Shown here piece by piece: positions 1 through 4,851 of a stretch of DNA of 5,978 nucleotides. A program made the position numbers and the translations under genes. This DNA is from Lachnospiraceae bacterium UBA7481 (lineage in GTDB: Bacteria; Bacillota; Clostridia; Lachnospirales; Lachnospiraceae). The stretch spans positions 18,855 to 24,832 of the forward strand of contig DLOP01000117.1 of assembly GCA_002478505.1 (NCBI GenBank), read 5' to 3'. The notes below the pieces were generated by a model, which saw only the letters and a program-made list of their open reading frames with translations, was not told where the DNA came from and did not search any database. Each line of letters starts with the position of its first letter. Within the stretch, counting starts at the first letter, position 1.

Positions 1-11
1 GCTTTTGTGTT

Positions 12-26
12 GCGCTTTGAAAGCGC
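12..26. repeat. short perfect inverted repeat upstream of rqcP
   Basis: GCGCTT (12-17) and AAGCGC (21-26) form a 6-bp hairpin around a TGA loop. No T-run follows, so it is not a convincing terminator. It lies just before the rqcP ribosome binding site and could be the tail of the upstream gene or a chance palindrome. The upstream gene is outside the window; in this gene block it is often a HU-like DNA-binding protein, but the few bases present do not identify it. Confidence 0.3.
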
Positions 27-37
27 CGGCACGGAAA

Positions 38-43
38 AGAGGG
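38..43 (+). promoter_or_regulatory. ribosome binding site of rqcP
   Basis: AGAGGG lies 5 nt before the ATG at 49. It selects that codon over the in-frame GTG at 7, which would add 14 residues not seen in the family. Confidence 0.65.
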
Positions 44-48
44 AATCA

Positions 49-288
49 ATGAGATTGGATAAATTTTTAAAAGTATCACGGCTGATCAAGCGGCGGACTG
101 TTGCCAATGAAGCATGCGACGCCGGCAGGGTGATGGTAAATGATAAACCCGCTAAGGCTTCCGTTAATGTAAAACCCGGTGATATCATTACGATCGGGTT
201 TGGTAACAGGGAGACGAAAGTGGAAGTTCTTGCCATACAGGAGAGTGTGAAAAAGGAAGATGCGGAAAATATGTATAAGTATCTCTAA
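49..288 (+). CDS. rqcP: S4-domain RNA-binding protein RqcP (YabO/HslR family)
   Basis: This is a 79-aa protein made almost entirely of an S4 RNA-binding domain. The hallmark start MRLDKFLKVSRLIKRR is followed by the helix with A-x-x-A-C-D-A-G-R, the V-M-V-N-D-K-P strand and the turn K-P-G-D-I-I-T-I (about residues 1-50), then a short charged tail. B. subtilis RqcP (86 aa) binds the stalled 50S subunit at the peptidyl-tRNA/23S rRNA interface and works with RqcH to add C-terminal alanine tails to stalled nascent chains; the same role is inferred here. The ATG at 49 is preferred over an in-frame GTG at 7 because AGAGGG at 38-43 sits 5 nt before it and because family members begin at MRLDKFL. It is the first gene of the block, and no terminator separates it from yabP. 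Confidence 0.93.
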   Translation: MRLDKFLKVSRLIKRRTVANEACDAGRVMVNDKPAKASVNVKPGDIITIGFGNRETKVEVLAIQESVKKEDAENMYKYL

Positions 289-289
289 G

Positions 290-318
290 TCATAGCGGAA
301 GGTTTTTCGGCATATATT
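290..318 (+). promoter_or_regulatory. candidate sigma-E promoter of yabPQ
   Basis: TCATAGC (290-296), a 14-nt spacer, then CATATATT (311-318) resembles the mother-cell sigma-E pattern (-35 about TCATATT, spacer about 14, -10 about CATACAnT). The -35 starts within two bases of the rqcP stop codon, and the predicted transcript start near 325 leaves a leader of about 45 nt before yabP. In B. subtilis yabP and yabQ are mother-cell sporulation genes, so a sigma-E site is expected here. The match was made by eye; no expression evidence is available. Confidence 0.5.
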
Positions 319-369
319 TAATTAAGGTCGAATCATCCGCAGGGCAGCCTGTGAGATAGAGCAGGGCAA

Positions 370-654
370 ATGGAAGAACTGAATGCTAAGAAAACGCACA
401 AGATCCAGATCATAAACCGTCAGACCACTAATCTCAGCGGTGTGTCGGATGTTATATCATTTGATGAGAAGGAGGTTGTTCTGGAGACAGAGCGCGGAAT
501 GTTGACGATCCGCGGAGACGGACTGCATGTGAGCAGGCTGACGCTGGAAAAGGGCGAGGTCGATGTGGAGGGAAGGGTAGATGCTTTTCAGTATTCCGAC
601 AGCATTGCCGGCAGAGGAAAGGAAAGCTCCCTGATCTCAAGGATGTTCCGCTGA
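370..654 (+). CDS. yabP: sporulation protein YabP
   Basis: This 94-aa protein matches the YabP/YqfC family along its whole length, close to the roughly 100 aa of B. subtilis YabP. Visible family features are the opening K-I-Q-I-I-N-R, then L-S-G-V-S-D-V-I-S-F-D-E (about 22-33), E-T-E-R-G-M-L-T-I-R-G-D-G-L-H-V (about 39-54), the G-E-V-D-V-E-G strand (62-68) and the S-R-M-F-R tail. The predicted fold is all beta, with no signal peptide or membrane segment. YabP and its paralog YqfC act in the mother cell during spore envelope assembly; the biochemical activity is not known. The ATG at 370 is the only reasonable start, although its ribosome binding site is poor (AGGG only 3 nt away). The stop TGA overlaps the yabQ ATG by one base, which suggests coupled translation. 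Confidence 0.93.
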   Translation: MEELNAKKTHKIQIINRQTTNLSGVSDVISFDEKEVVLETERGMLTIRGDGLHVSRLTLEKGEVDVEGRVDAFQYSDSIAGRGKESSLISRMFR

Positions 655-1127
655 TGGATGAGATTATACGTCATGAACTTCAGCTGGGATTGGCATGTTT
701 TTTCATGGGCATCCTGCTGATGGCGCTTTATGATGTGCTGCGGATCTTCCGAAGAGTGATAAGGCATAACATTATCGCGGTATCTCTGGAAGATATCATA
801 TTCTGGATCATTTGCATGATAAGCGCTTTTGAGCTGCTGAGGGTGATGAATCAGGGGATATTCCGCTACAGCGTCGTGATGATGGCAGGTGCGGGCATGT
901 CCTTATATCATGTTCTTCTGGGCAGGTATGCGGTGCCGTTTATAGCAAAGATGTTGAATAATGTGAAAAAACTGCTCAAAAAAGTTTTAAAAAAATGCAA
1001 TTCAATATTGACGGAACCCATAAAAAAGGCTATAGTTAAGTTGTATAGGCACTTTAGGGAACGCCTGCGCGAAAGGAAGAAGAAACTTGAAGAGGACGGT
1101 AGCGTTTCGCAAAGAGAAAAAGAATAG
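654..1127 (+). CDS. yabQ: sporulation membrane protein YabQ
   Basis: This is a 157-aa membrane protein of the YabQ family (B. subtilis YabQ is 211 aa), required there for spore cortex formation. Three hydrophobic segments are visible at about residues 9-30, 42-64 and 71-90. The first ends in A-L-Y-D-V-L-R, a typical YabQ signature. A strongly basic cytoplasmic tail follows (about 100-157), with the repeated pattern K-K-L-L-K-K-V-L-K-K and later R-E-R-L-R-E-R-K-K-K, likely an amphipathic helix on the membrane surface. AAGGA at 639-643, inside yabP, lies 10 nt before the ATG. The gene shares one base with yabP and overlaps divIC by 41 nt, so all three are probably one transcript. It is shorter than the Bacillus protein mainly in the C-terminal part. 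Confidence 0.9.
   Translation: MDEIIRHELQLGLACFFMGILLMALYDVLRIFRRVIRHNIIAVSLEDIIFWIICMISAFELLRVMNQGIFRYSVVMMAGAGMSLYHVLLGRYAVPFIAKMLNNVKKLLKKVLKKCNSILTEPIKKAIVKLYRHFRERLRERKKKLEEDGSVSQREKE
1073..1077 (+). promoter_or_regulatory. ribosome binding site deciding the divIC start
   Basis: AAGGA lies inside yabQ, 9 nt before the TTG at 1087. The next in-frame start, ATG at 1132, has no purine-rich G-containing site before it, so the TTG is preferred. Confidence 0.6.
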
Positions 1128-1392
1128 ATCGATGCTGATGATCACAATGCTTGTGATGGCAGCTCTTTGTGTCGTGGTTTATGTGGGCGGCAGACCTAAA
1201 GTCCAGGAAAGAGAGCGGCTGCAATCGGAGATCGCTTTGCTGCAGGAACAGCTTGCAGCGGAACAGGCAAGGACGGATAAACTGCGGGAGATGGAAGTTT
1301 ATACACAGACGAAGAAATATGCGGAGGAAGTAGCCAAGGAAGTATTAGGCTATGTGTATGATGGCGAGATCATCTTCCGGCTGGACGACTAA
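1087..1392 (+). CDS. divIC: cell-division protein DivIC/FtsB family (septum formation initiator)
   Basis: This 101-aa bitopic division protein has a basic cytoplasmic leader (residues 1-15), one membrane helix (about 16-35), a coiled coil (about 40-70, rich in E, L, Q and R) and the family C-terminal motif from about 76, K-Y-A-E-E-V-A-K-E-V-L-G-Y-V-Y-D-G-E-I-I-F. DivIC pairs with FtsL and DivIB at the septum and helps activate septal cell-wall synthesis. The start is TTG, supported by an AAGGA site. It lies 41 nt inside yabQ in another frame. An alternative ATG at 1132, just after the yabQ stop, would remove the whole basic leader and begin in the membrane helix, so it is less likely. An intrinsic terminator follows. 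B. subtilis DivIC is slightly longer (125 aa). Confidence 0.9.
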   Translation: MKRTVAFRKEKKNRSMLMITMLVMAALCVVVYVGGRPKVQERERLQSEIALLQEQLAAEQARTDKLREMEVYTQTKKYAEEVAKEVLGYVYDGEIIFRLDD

Positions 1393-1431
1393 TGGGAAAA
1401 CAAATTGTGCCGCCGGGCGAAGCAAAATATA

Positions 1432-1438
1432 TGTCGAA
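1432..1438 (+). promoter_or_regulatory. Spo0A binding box upstream of spoIIE
   Basis: TGTCGAA is an exact match to the Spo0A box. It sits about 70 bp before the predicted spoIIE transcript start. A weaker copy, GGGCGAA (5 of 7), begins 17 bp upstream at 1415. Spo0A~P directly activates spoIIE in Bacillus, so both position and sequence fit. A 7-mer alone can occur by chance; its location before spoIIE is what makes it credible. Confidence 0.6.
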
Positions 1439-1440
1439 GT

Positions 1441-1478
1441 AAAATGTCATGTTCGTACAGGGATATGACATTTTTTTT
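1441..1478 (+). terminator. intrinsic terminator after divIC
   Basis: AAAATGTCAT (1441-1450) pairs perfectly with ATGACATTTT (1465-1474) around a 14-nt loop, and an unbroken run of eight T (1471-1478) follows. The stem is AT-rich, so termination may be partial. It lies 50 bp past the divIC stop and ends the rqcP/yabP/yabQ/divIC transcription unit before spoIIE. Confidence 0.8.
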
Positions 1479-1497
1479 ATTGCGGTTCTGTTATAGT
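1465..1497 (+). promoter_or_regulatory. candidate long-spacer Spo0A-dependent promoter of spoIIE
   Basis: ATGACA (1465-1470; 5 of 6 to TTGACA) and TATAGT (1492-1497; 5 of 6 to TATAAT) are separated by 21 bp. This spacing is too long for ordinary sigma-A promoters but matches the known unusual spacing of the Spo0A-activated spoIIE and spoIIG promoters of B. subtilis. The predicted start, near 1504, would give a very short leader of about 17 nt before the ATG at 1521. The -35 lies in the 3' arm of the divIC terminator hairpin. Confidence 0.45.
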
Positions 1498-1506
1498 TGT
1501 ATAGGC

Positions 1507-1512
1507 GGAGGG
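1507..1512 (+). promoter_or_regulatory. ribosome binding site deciding the spoIIE start
   Basis: GGAGGG is a strong site lying 8 nt before the ATG at 1521. It is too close to the ATG at 1515 (2 nt) and lies inside the frame that opens with TTG at 1497, so 1521 is chosen. Confidence 0.7.
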
Positions 1513-1520
1513 ATATGATC

Positions 1521-2777
1521 ATGGATATGTTGATTGACAAAAAAAGGGGAGAGAAAAACATTGAGGGCGTCTTTTCAAGCTATAACCGTCTCCGGATAGA
1601 AAACTATGCGGAAGCGTTTCATGATCTTGCATTTAATTTTACTAAATTTGACCAGAGGGAGATGCAGGAAGGAGAATCCAGAGGGGAATATCTGGCGCGG
1701 AGAAAAGAATCCGAACAATGGCAGAGGCTGGGAAAAAGATATTCCGATGCGGCGGTCATGATGGACGCAATTGCAAAAGAATGTTATTCCTGCAGAAGAC
1801 CGCGCGGTATTCAAAGGACAAGCCTGTATCTGCTGCTGCGCAGGGAGAATGTGACGCTGAAAAATGTTTATGAGATTCAAAACCGTTATCATCATAAGGA
1901 ATACTGCCTTTCCATGAAGGTTGCGGAGGGACAGAAAAGGAAAGCGGGGAAGGGCGGATATGGCAGAAACGGATTGTGCGAGACAGAGACGGCTGCTGCG
2001 ATCCTTTCCGGCGTATTCGGAAGAAAAATCCTTCCGGCGGATAACTGCCCGGTCTTTATCGGGGATGAATGCCGGGATTATCTGTTTGTTGAGGAAGGCA
2101 GATATCATGTGTCTACGGGCATGGCATCTATGACAAAGTCAGGAGAGACGATCTCCGGCGACAATTATTCCTTTTTACAGGGGCGGGACGGAAAGATGAG
2201 GGCCCTGCTGTCGGACGGCGTCGGATCCGGAGAAGAAGCCTGCAGGGATTCCGGTCACTTGGTTGATCTTGCGGAAAAATATCTGGAGACCGGATTTGAC
2301 AAAAAACAGATGCTTGGCGTATTGGAGGGGATCATGATGGGTAATGCCATGGAAAACAGGATCCCGACGCTGGATCTTTGTGAGATCGACCTGCATACGG
2401 GGGAATGTGAGTTTGTCAAGCTGGGAAGCGCGCCCACGTTGATTAAATATGACCGGATGATGGATGAGATCGCATCGGAAAATCTTCTGCTGGGGTATGA
2501 GAAGATAGAAAATATTTCTGTTATAAGCCGTCAATTGAAGGAAGATAATTATATATTTATGATGACGGACGGCGTTGCGGATTATTTTAAGGAAGAACAG
2601 AAAAAGGAGCTGTTTGCCAAGATGCTTGGGAGCAAGGGCTACAGCGATCCTACAGTGCTTGCGAATCACATTATGAATAAGGCGGTGCAGCTGTCAGCCG
2701 GCGATCCGGCAGAACATAACAATATCAGGGATGACATGACGGTGCTTGTTTTAAAAATTGATAAGTCAGCTGATTGA
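1521..2777 (+). CDS. spoIIE: SpoIIE-family PP2C serine phosphatase, short form without membrane domain
   Basis: This is a 418-aa stage II sporulation phosphatase. In the family, SpoIIE dephosphorylates the anti-anti-sigma factor SpoIIAA, which frees sigma-F in the forespore. The C-terminal PP2C domain (about 200-418) is complete: S-G-D (212-214), L-L-S-D-G-V-G-S-G-E-E-A with D232, D-L-C-E-I-D-L (285-291), M-T-D-G-V-A-D with D350, and D-D-M-T-V with D404/D405 are the expected metal-binding and core motifs. The N-terminal 200 residues are soluble: a charged helical part with a C-x-x-C (C88, C91), then a part resembling the segment directly before the phosphatase in B. subtilis SpoIIE. The roughly ten membrane helices of the 827-aa Bacillus protein are absent, and only 128 bp separate this start from divIC, so they are not encoded upstream. 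A strong ribosome binding site and Spo0A-type control DNA argue for a real gene rather than a truncated remnant. The ATG at 1521 is chosen on ribosome binding site spacing. Confidence 0.94.
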   Translation: MDMLIDKKRGEKNIEGVFSSYNRLRIENYAEAFHDLAFNFTKFDQREMQEGESRGEYLARRKESEQWQRLGKRYSDAAVMMDAIAKECYSCRRPRGIQRTSLYLLLRRENVTLKNVYEIQNRYHHKEYCLSMKVAEGQKRKAGKGGYGRNGLCETETAAAILSGVFGRKILPADNCPVFIGDECRDYLFVEEGRYHVSTGMASMTKSGETISGDNYSFLQGRDGKMRALLSDGVGSGEEACRDSGHLVDLAEKYLETGFDKKQMLGVLEGIMMGNAMENRIPTLDLCEIDLHTGECEFVKLGSAPTLIKYDRMMDEIASENLLLGYEKIENISVISRQLKEDNYIFMMTDGVADYFKEEQKKELFAKMLGSKGYSDPTVLANHIMNKAVQLSAGDPAEHNNIRDDMTVLVLKIDKSAD

Positions 2778-2802
2778 TTTTTATGGATAAAAAGATTATA
2801 GT
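2774..2802 (+). promoter_or_regulatory. possible sigma-A promoter of tilS
   Basis: TTGATT (2774-2779), a 17-bp spacer and TATAGT (2797-2802) form a fair housekeeping promoter overlapping the spoIIE stop. The projected transcript start, 7 bases past the -10, coincides with the A of the tilS ATG at 2809. A separate promoter would make sense, since tilS is essential while spoIIE is sporulation-specific. The region is AT-rich, so a chance match is quite possible. Confidence 0.35.
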
Positions 2803-2812
2803 TACTATATGA
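2783..2812 (+). other. possible 9-codon upstream ORF overlapping the tilS start
   Basis: ATG at 2783 opens a frame for MDKKIIVTI that stops at TGA 2810-2812, giving an ATGA overlap with the tilS start. Such overlaps often couple translation. It has no convincing ribosome binding site either, so a chance frame is as likely. Confidence 0.2.
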
Positions 2813-2819
2813 TTGAAAA
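2796..2819 (+). repeat. copy 1 of a TTATAGTTAC-centred near-repeat flanking tilS
   Basis: TTATAGTTAC (2796-2805) is followed by TATATGATTGAAAA at the start of tilS. The same 10-mer, followed by the similar AATATTGAAAA, occurs at the end of tilS (4252). It includes the TATAGT of the possible tilS promoter. Confidence 0.3.
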
Positions 2820-4257
2820 AATCAAAAACTATCTTGATAAAATATGCTGCTTAAAGTCAGGTGATGCGGTCATTGCCGGTGTATCAGGCGGAGCGGATTC
2901 GGTCTGCCTTCTTTGCGTGCTGCTGGAGATCTGCGCAGAGACAGGCACGGCGATTTACGTGGTGCATGTGAATCATCATCTGCGCACGGAAGCGGACGAC
3001 GATCAGAAGTATGTGGAAATGCTCTGCTGTCAATGGGATATTCCCTGCCATTGTTATTCTTATGATGTAAAGAGTTACGCGAAGGAACACGGGATTTCCA
3101 CAGAGGAAGCGGGCAGGCAGCTTCGTTATGAGGCGTTTTATGATCTGAAGGATAAGCTGGCTGCGGACGGGAATGTCAGAATCGCTGTGGCGCATACGAT
3201 GGAGGATAATGCGGAAACGATGCTTCTGAATCTTTTCCGGGGAACGGGTCTTAAGGGACTTCGTGGGATTCCGGTCAGCCGCGGCGATATTATCCGGCCG
3301 CTGCTGTGCCTAAGGCGGAATGAGATCGAGGCGTGGCTGACGGCACAGGGAATCGCGTGGCGCAATGACTGCAGCAACGATACGGATGATTATACAAGAA
3401 ATAAGATACGCCATAAGATGATTCCCATTGCGGAAAATGAGATCAATGAGAATGCGGTGCTGCATATGAACCGTACCGCAGAGCAGCTTGCCATGGCAGC
3501 GGATTATCTGGAAGACAGAACGGGAAAAGCATGGGAAGCCTGTGTAAGACCACTGGAGGAGTATGGATTTCTGATTTTAGACGATACGCTGCTTACGCTG
3601 CATCCCTATCTCAGAAGCTGCGTTTTGTTGGAAACAATGCAAAAAACGGCAGGGACGGCAAAGGATATCAGCGCTGTCCATGTGCAGGCACTGGAAGGAT
3701 TATTTGATATGCAGTGCGGAAGACAGCTGCATCTGGCATACGGTATGAGGGCGGAGAGGACTTATGACGGCGTGATATTAAGAAAAAAGGCTGCTGATAC
3801 AAAATGCGGCAGGGAAGACCGGCAGGCCGCGGCGGGTGAGCGTAAGACATATCGGCGGAATGCGCCGGAAGCAGTTGATATAAAGATCCCCGGCAGTACG
3901 GAAATTCCCGGGTACGGTGTCATTGAAACAAGGATATTTCCGGCGGAAAAACAAAATTTTTGTGAAATTCCAAAAGATAGATATACGAAATGGTTTGATT
4001 ATGATAAAATAAAAGATACTGTTTGTATCAGGACAAGACAGGCGGAAGATTATCTTGTCATTGATGGGTGTGGAAATACGCAGAAATTAAAAAATTTTTT
4101 TGTTAATCAAAAAATTCCCCGTGAGGAGCGGGAAAATCTTTTGCTGATTGCGGACGGAAAGCATATTATGTGGATCATGGGACACCGCAGCAGCCAAGGA
4201 TATTATATCGATGAATCTACGAAGAAGATATTGGAGATCAAGATAATGTTTTTATAG
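2809..4257 (+). CDS. tilS: tRNA(Ile)-lysidine synthase TilS
   Basis: This 482-aa cytoplasmic enzyme (472 aa in B. subtilis) adds lysine, with ATP, to C34 of the CAU anticodon of the minor tRNA-Ile, so that it is charged with isoleucine and reads AUA. Visible features are the N-type ATP pyrophosphatase loop S-G-G-A-D-S (26-31), H-V-N-H-H-L-R (53-59), E-E-A-G-R-Q-L-R-Y (about 99-107), A-H-T-M-E-D-N-A-E-T (128-137), R-N-K-I-R-H (197-202), a variable helical middle with a charged linker near 325-360, and a TilS C-terminal domain (about 405-480) with K-L-K-N-F-F and K-I-P-R. All core motifs are present. No ribosome binding site is visible before the ATG, whose last two bases overlap the TGA of a 9-codon upstream frame. 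No terminator separates it from hpt. TilS and HprT are reported to form a complex in B. subtilis that activates ftsH, which agrees with this gene order. Confidence 0.97.
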   Translation: MIEKIKNYLDKICCLKSGDAVIAGVSGGADSVCLLCVLLEICAETGTAIYVVHVNHHLRTEADDDQKYVEMLCCQWDIPCHCYSYDVKSYAKEHGISTEEAGRQLRYEAFYDLKDKLAADGNVRIAVAHTMEDNAETMLLNLFRGTGLKGLRGIPVSRGDIIRPLLCLRRNEIEAWLTAQGIAWRNDCSNDTDDYTRNKIRHKMIPIAENEINENAVLHMNRTAEQLAMAADYLEDRTGKAWEACVRPLEEYGFLILDDTLLTLHPYLRSCVLLETMQKTAGTAKDISAVHVQALEGLFDMQCGRQLHLAYGMRAERTYDGVILRKKAADTKCGREDRQAAAGERKTYRRNAPEAVDIKIPGSTEIPGYGVIETRIFPAEKQNFCEIPKDRYTKWFDYDKIKDTVCIRTRQAEDYLVIDGCGNTQKLKNFFVNQKIPREERENLLLIADGKHIMWIMGHRSSQGYYIDESTKKILEIKIMFL

Positions 4258-4271
4258 TTACAATATTGAAA
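4252..4271 (+). repeat. copy 2 of the TTATAGTTAC-centred near-repeat flanking tilS
   Basis: TTATAGTTAC (4252-4261) contains the tilS stop codon and is followed by AATATTGAAAA. It resembles copy 1 at 2796, with one substitution and a 2-nt gap. A TATAGT hexamer is included, but no good -35 lies at the proper distance (best is TTGGAG at 4231), so promoter activity here is doubtful. Confidence 0.3.
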
Positions 4272-4305
4272 ATGTGGATAGAATAAAAGGAAAGGTACAA
4301 AAGGT

Positions 4306-4830
4306 ATGGATGTAAAGATCAGGGTGATGATACCTGAAAAAGACATTGACAGCAGGATCAGGGAGATTGGCGGCAAGATCAGCCGGGAGTATGAAGGAAA
4401 GGCGCTTCATATCATCTGTATTCTGAAGGGAAGCGTATTTTTTGCAAGCGAGCTTGCCAAGCGGATCACGGTTCCGGTCACGCTGGATTTTATGGAAGTG
4501 TCCAGTTATGGCGACAATACGGTGTCCAGCGGACATATCAAGATCAAAAAAGATCTTGCGGAATCCATTGAGGGCAGGCACGTCCTTGTGATCGAGGATA
4601 TCATAGATACCGGGAAAACGCTCAGCTTCCTTATGGAGATGCTGAAAGAAAGGAAGCCGGCGTCCTTAAAGCTTTGCACGTTGCTTGATAAGCCGGACAG
4701 AAGGACGCATCCGGTGGATGTGGATTATGTGGGATTTGAAATTCCGGATGAATTTGTGGTAGGATATGGATTAGATTACGCGCAAAAATATAGAAATCTG
4801 CCGTATATCGGCGTGGTTGAGAACGAATAG
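4306..4830 (+). CDS. hpt: hypoxanthine phosphoribosyltransferase
   Basis: This 174-aa type I phosphoribosyltransferase salvages hypoxanthine (and usually guanine) to IMP or GMP using PRPP. Key elements are L-K-G-S (40-43, pyrophosphate-binding loop), the flexible loop S-S-Y-G (66-69), the PRPP loop V-L-V-I-E-D-I-I-D-T-G-K-T-L (93-106) with the paired acidic residues E97/D98, and the C-terminal K-P-D-R-R / D-Y-V-G-F / G-Y-G-L-D-Y base-binding region. Length matches the bacterial family (180 aa in B. subtilis). AGGAAAGG at 4288-4295 precedes the ATG by 10 nt. It lies 48 nt after tilS and 21 nt before ftsH without a terminator, consistent with one operon. Confidence 0.97.
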   Translation: MDVKIRVMIPEKDIDSRIREIGGKISREYEGKALHIICILKGSVFFASELAKRITVPVTLDFMEVSSYGDNTVSSGHIKIKKDLAESIEGRHVLVIEDIIDTGKTLSFLMEMLKERKPASLKLCTLLDKPDRRTHPVDVDYVGFEIPDEFVVGYGLDYAQKYRNLPYIGVVENE

Positions 4831-4837
4831 GGGAGAA

Positions 4838-4843
4838 AGAAGG
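4838..4843 (+). promoter_or_regulatory. ribosome binding site deciding the ftsH TTG start
   Basis: AGAAGG lies 8 nt before the TTG at 4852. The next in-frame ATG, at 4927, falls after the first membrane helix, so the TTG must be the start. Confidence 0.7.
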
Positions 4844-4851
4844 TTAATAGG

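Noticed and set aside
1..48. Tail of an upstream gene ending at TGA 50-52 (ATGA overlap with rqcP)
   Set aside because: Frame 2 is open through this segment, but 16 codons without a recognisable motif are not enough to call a partial gene.
326..332. GGTCGAA as a second Spo0A box before yabP
   Set aside because: It matches 6 of 7, a frequency expected by chance in 6 kb, and yabP is expected to depend on sigma-E rather than directly on Spo0A.
1405..1433. TTGTGC-N17-TATATG as a promoter for spoIIE
   Set aside because: Both hexamers are weak, and the transcript would have to pass the strong terminator at 1441-1478.
1497..1520. TTG at 1497 as the spoIIE start
   Set aside because: The frame would run through the GGAGGG ribosome binding site, and no site precedes the TTG. 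The ATG at 1521 has ideal spacing.
1575..2108. 177-codon open frame on the minus strand opposite spoIIE
   Set aside because: It mirrors a conserved coding region, shows no recognisable protein family and has no supported start. It is a shadow of spoIIE.
4258..4581. 107-codon minus-strand frame opposite the start of hpt
   Set aside because: It lies almost wholly against conserved hpt codons and resembles no family I know.
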